Assembly: GCA_022678445.1 (NCBI GenBank)
Contig: JALBWU010000001.1
Span: 1-64,000 of the forward strand
Direction of reading: 5' to 3'
From: Candidatus Aramenus sp. CH1
Lineage (GTDB): Archaea > Thermoproteota > Thermoprotei_A > Sulfolobales > Sulfolobaceae
DNA: 64,000 nucleotides
Shown here: positions 62,798 through 64,000 of the stretch, piece after piece
Numbering within the stretch: the first letter of the stretch is position 1
How the letters are laid out: each line of letters starts with the position of its first letter
Program-made: the position numbers and the translations under genes
Notes under the pieces: generated by a model
What the model was told of the DNA's origin: nothing
The model's database searches: none
What the model saw: the letters and a program-made list of their open reading frames with translations, nothing else

Positions 62798-63320
62798 CTT
62801 TCCTTTTTAATACTAGTCCAAAGTGATATGAACCGGGTTCGAACTCCGCTTCCAGCTCGAAGTCCCTGAACACCCTTAGATAGTCTTCCTTCCCCATCCT
62901 CACGTAAACTGGGGGCCCGAAACCCGTGTGCCCTTTTTTCCAGTCAACTACGATAACTTTCCCGTCGCCCTTGAGTATCCTCTTGATCTCTTCGTAGACC
63001 CTTTGCTTGTCCCTGAAGTCGTGGAAAGAGTTGGCCAAGAGGACCTTGTCCACGCTGGATGATGGTATTGACGTCCTTCCTGCGTCCTCAACCAAGAAGA
63101 CGACGTTCTGGGAGTTGACGTACCTCTTTGCCTCCTCTATGAAGTCCCTCTCCTTGTCGACGCAGTAGACCGTGTTGGTTGTGAGTTTCGCGAGGTAGTT
63201 GCAGTAATACCCGGGTCCGCAACCAAGCTCGGCAACTACGTCCCCCTTAGATATAAGGCTGGGGAGGAACTTCCACGGATCTTCGACCTTTTTTCTGAAA
63301 GGAGAGAGGAAGTGTGACAA
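62787..63320 (-). CDS. SAM-dependent class I methyltransferase
   Basis: The 177-residue protein has the Rossmann-type methyltransferase fold: motif I VAELGCGPGYYCNYLA, the acidic end of strand 2 (YCVDKERDFIEEA), motif III VFLVEDAG, motif IV VDKVLLANSFHDF and motif post-I VIVVDWKKG. The size and the last motif resemble arsenite- or ubiquinone-type (UbiE-like) small methyltransferases. The substrate is unknown. It is the middle gene of a three-gene operon, 6 bp after the MinD-like gene. Confidence 0.82.
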   Translation of the reverse strand: MSHFLSPFRKKVEDPWKFLPSLISKGDVVAELGCGPGYYCNYLAKLTTNTVYCVDKERDFIEEAKRYVNSQNVVFLVEDAGRTSIPSSSVDKVLLANSFHDFRDKQRVYEEIKRILKGDGKVIVVDWKKGHTGFGPPVYVRMGKEDYLRVFRDFELEAEFEPGSYHFGLVLKRKDES

Positions 63321-63326
63321 AGTAAT

Positions 63327-64000
63327 CTAGATTACACTGAAACTCAGTATATAATAAACCTTTTCATTAGAAAAAACCTTACTGGCCATCTCCCTGAGCT
63401 GTCTCGGGACTTCTGCGTCCAAGGGGTTAGTCAATTTGAAGTACTTGTCCGAAAAGTACACAACTACACCTATCGTAAACCCCAAGTCCTTTACTGCCTT
63501 ATTTAGCTCGTCAACAGCTTTACTTACGTCGTTGGCTGGAACCATGTTTATCACTAACCCATACAGCTCCCCGTACCTTGGTTCAATAGAGCTCCTTATC
63601 AGCGGGACCACTTCGTGTAGGGGCGAGACGTAATCCTTCACGACCACCACCTTGTCCCTCTCCTCGGGGTGGCAAGAGTGGAATATCCTCCTCTCCACCT
63701 CTACTACGTCCTTTAGCCCGAACCTAGGGGCGTCAAAGACGTAGACGTCGTAGTCCTTGGAGGTATACCTAGAGTAGACCTCCTTGAACCTGTCAACGAG
63801 CTCCTTGTCGGTGACCAGGCGAACGAACTCGTAGTTGCTGTAAAAGTCCTCCGAGAAGAGCTTGATCACGTCCATACTCTCGGAGCCGAAGTTTAGGCTG
63901 AGGACGCTCGCGCTAGTGCCCTTGATTATCGACCCGACTAGCCCTTCCCTTATCCCAAGGAGGGAAGAGAAGCCTAGGGGATCGCCCTCTATTAACAAGA
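63327..64000 (-). CDS. MinD/ParA-like P-loop protein, N-terminal part outside window
   Basis: The frame is open to the window edge and begins LIEGDPLGFSSLLGI, which is where ParA/MinD proteins have the second strand after the Walker A' motif (LLIDxDP-like), so the P-loop itself lies beyond base 64000. Later signs are DYDVYVFDAPRFGL (the Walker B-like Asp strand) and LYGLVINMVPAND (the VxNxxP base-contact strand). Members include SRP/ParA ATPases involved in positioning, FeS transfer or chaperoning arsenite. The substrate cannot be told. It starts the operon with the methyltransferase and SMP-30 genes. The in-window TTG near 63998 is unlikely to be the start. Confidence 0.65.
   Translation of the reverse strand, partial: LLIEGDPLGFSSLLGIREGLVGSIIKGTSASVLSLNFGSESMDVIKLFSEDFYSNYEFVRLVTDKELVDRFKEVYSRYTSKDYDVYVFDAPRFGLKDVVEVERRIFHSCHPEERDKVVVVKDYVSPLHEVVPLIRSSIEPRYGELYGLVINMVPANDVSKAVDELNKAVKDLGFTIGVVVYFSDKYFKLTNPLDAEVPRQLREMASKVFSNEKVYYILSFSVI

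Overview
The window looks like chromosomal DNA of a thermoacidophilic crenarchaeon of the Sulfolobales (Sulfolobus/Acidianus/Metallosphaera type). The clearest markers are a Sul7d chromatin protein (14974-15159), a Sulfolobus-type zinc-containing ferredoxin (58426-58740), a fused NDP-forming acyl-CoA synthetase, a sedolisin (S53) protease with a C-terminal membrane anchor, a Hanks-type kinase behind a membrane region, many Sulfolobales-type DUF families and IS200/IS605-type TnpB remnants. Genes are densely packed, often overlap by 4 bp inside operons, and first genes usually have a TATA-like box about 25-27 nt before the start codon (leaderless). I found no rRNA, tRNA, CRISPR array or replication origin. 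I did find two strong candidates for C/D box guide RNAs.

Layout. 1-958: decayed tnpB with its right end. 963-8136: threonine synthase, acyl-CoA synthetase, a probable primase subunit PriX, a tRNA-thiolation ATPase, a MetF-like protein, a DEVD-box helicase and a small regulator. 8181-16524: transporters (SSS with a DUF3311-like partner, APC), membrane proteins, Sul7d and an EVE-domain protein. 16519-20126 (minus strand): a five-gene lipoate operon with a flavoprotein, two radical SAM proteins of LipS1/LipS2 type and a two-part lipoate ligase. 20208-29395: a guide RNA, glycosyltransferase, GH15 glucosidase, metal transporter, MscS channel, several unknown proteins, a second guide RNA, a zinc-ribbon protein and a PAP2 phosphatase.

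29450-39641: an ECF-type transporter with a fused double ATPase, EcfT and two paralogous S-like membrane proteins, which are separated by a miniaturised tnpB element. Next come a class V aminotransferase and a minus-strand cluster of AIR-synthase-like, periplasmic-binding-fold-like, GuaA glutaminase, NadC and TenA genes, suggestive of vitamin/cofactor supply. 39588-46612: secreted functions, with an S53 protease and a PNGase A-like protein in one operon plus an anchored N-glycosylated-looking protein whose start site was duplicated. 46609-52830: DsrE protein, permease, Ser/Thr kinase facing a TPR protein, and two small membrane proteins.

52810-64000: a carotenoid-type flavin oxidoreductase; a HerA-like ATPase gene interrupted by two in-frame stop codons (TAG, TAA) without a frameshift, facing a NurA-domain gene that overlaps a CbiZ-like gene; two small DNA-binding proteins; ferredoxin; MFS transporter; DUF3211 protein; a processive GT2; and a three-gene operon of a MinD/ParA-like protein (cut by the window edge), a methyltransferase and an SMP-30 protein. 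All functional calls come from motif and family recognition by eye; no database search was run.
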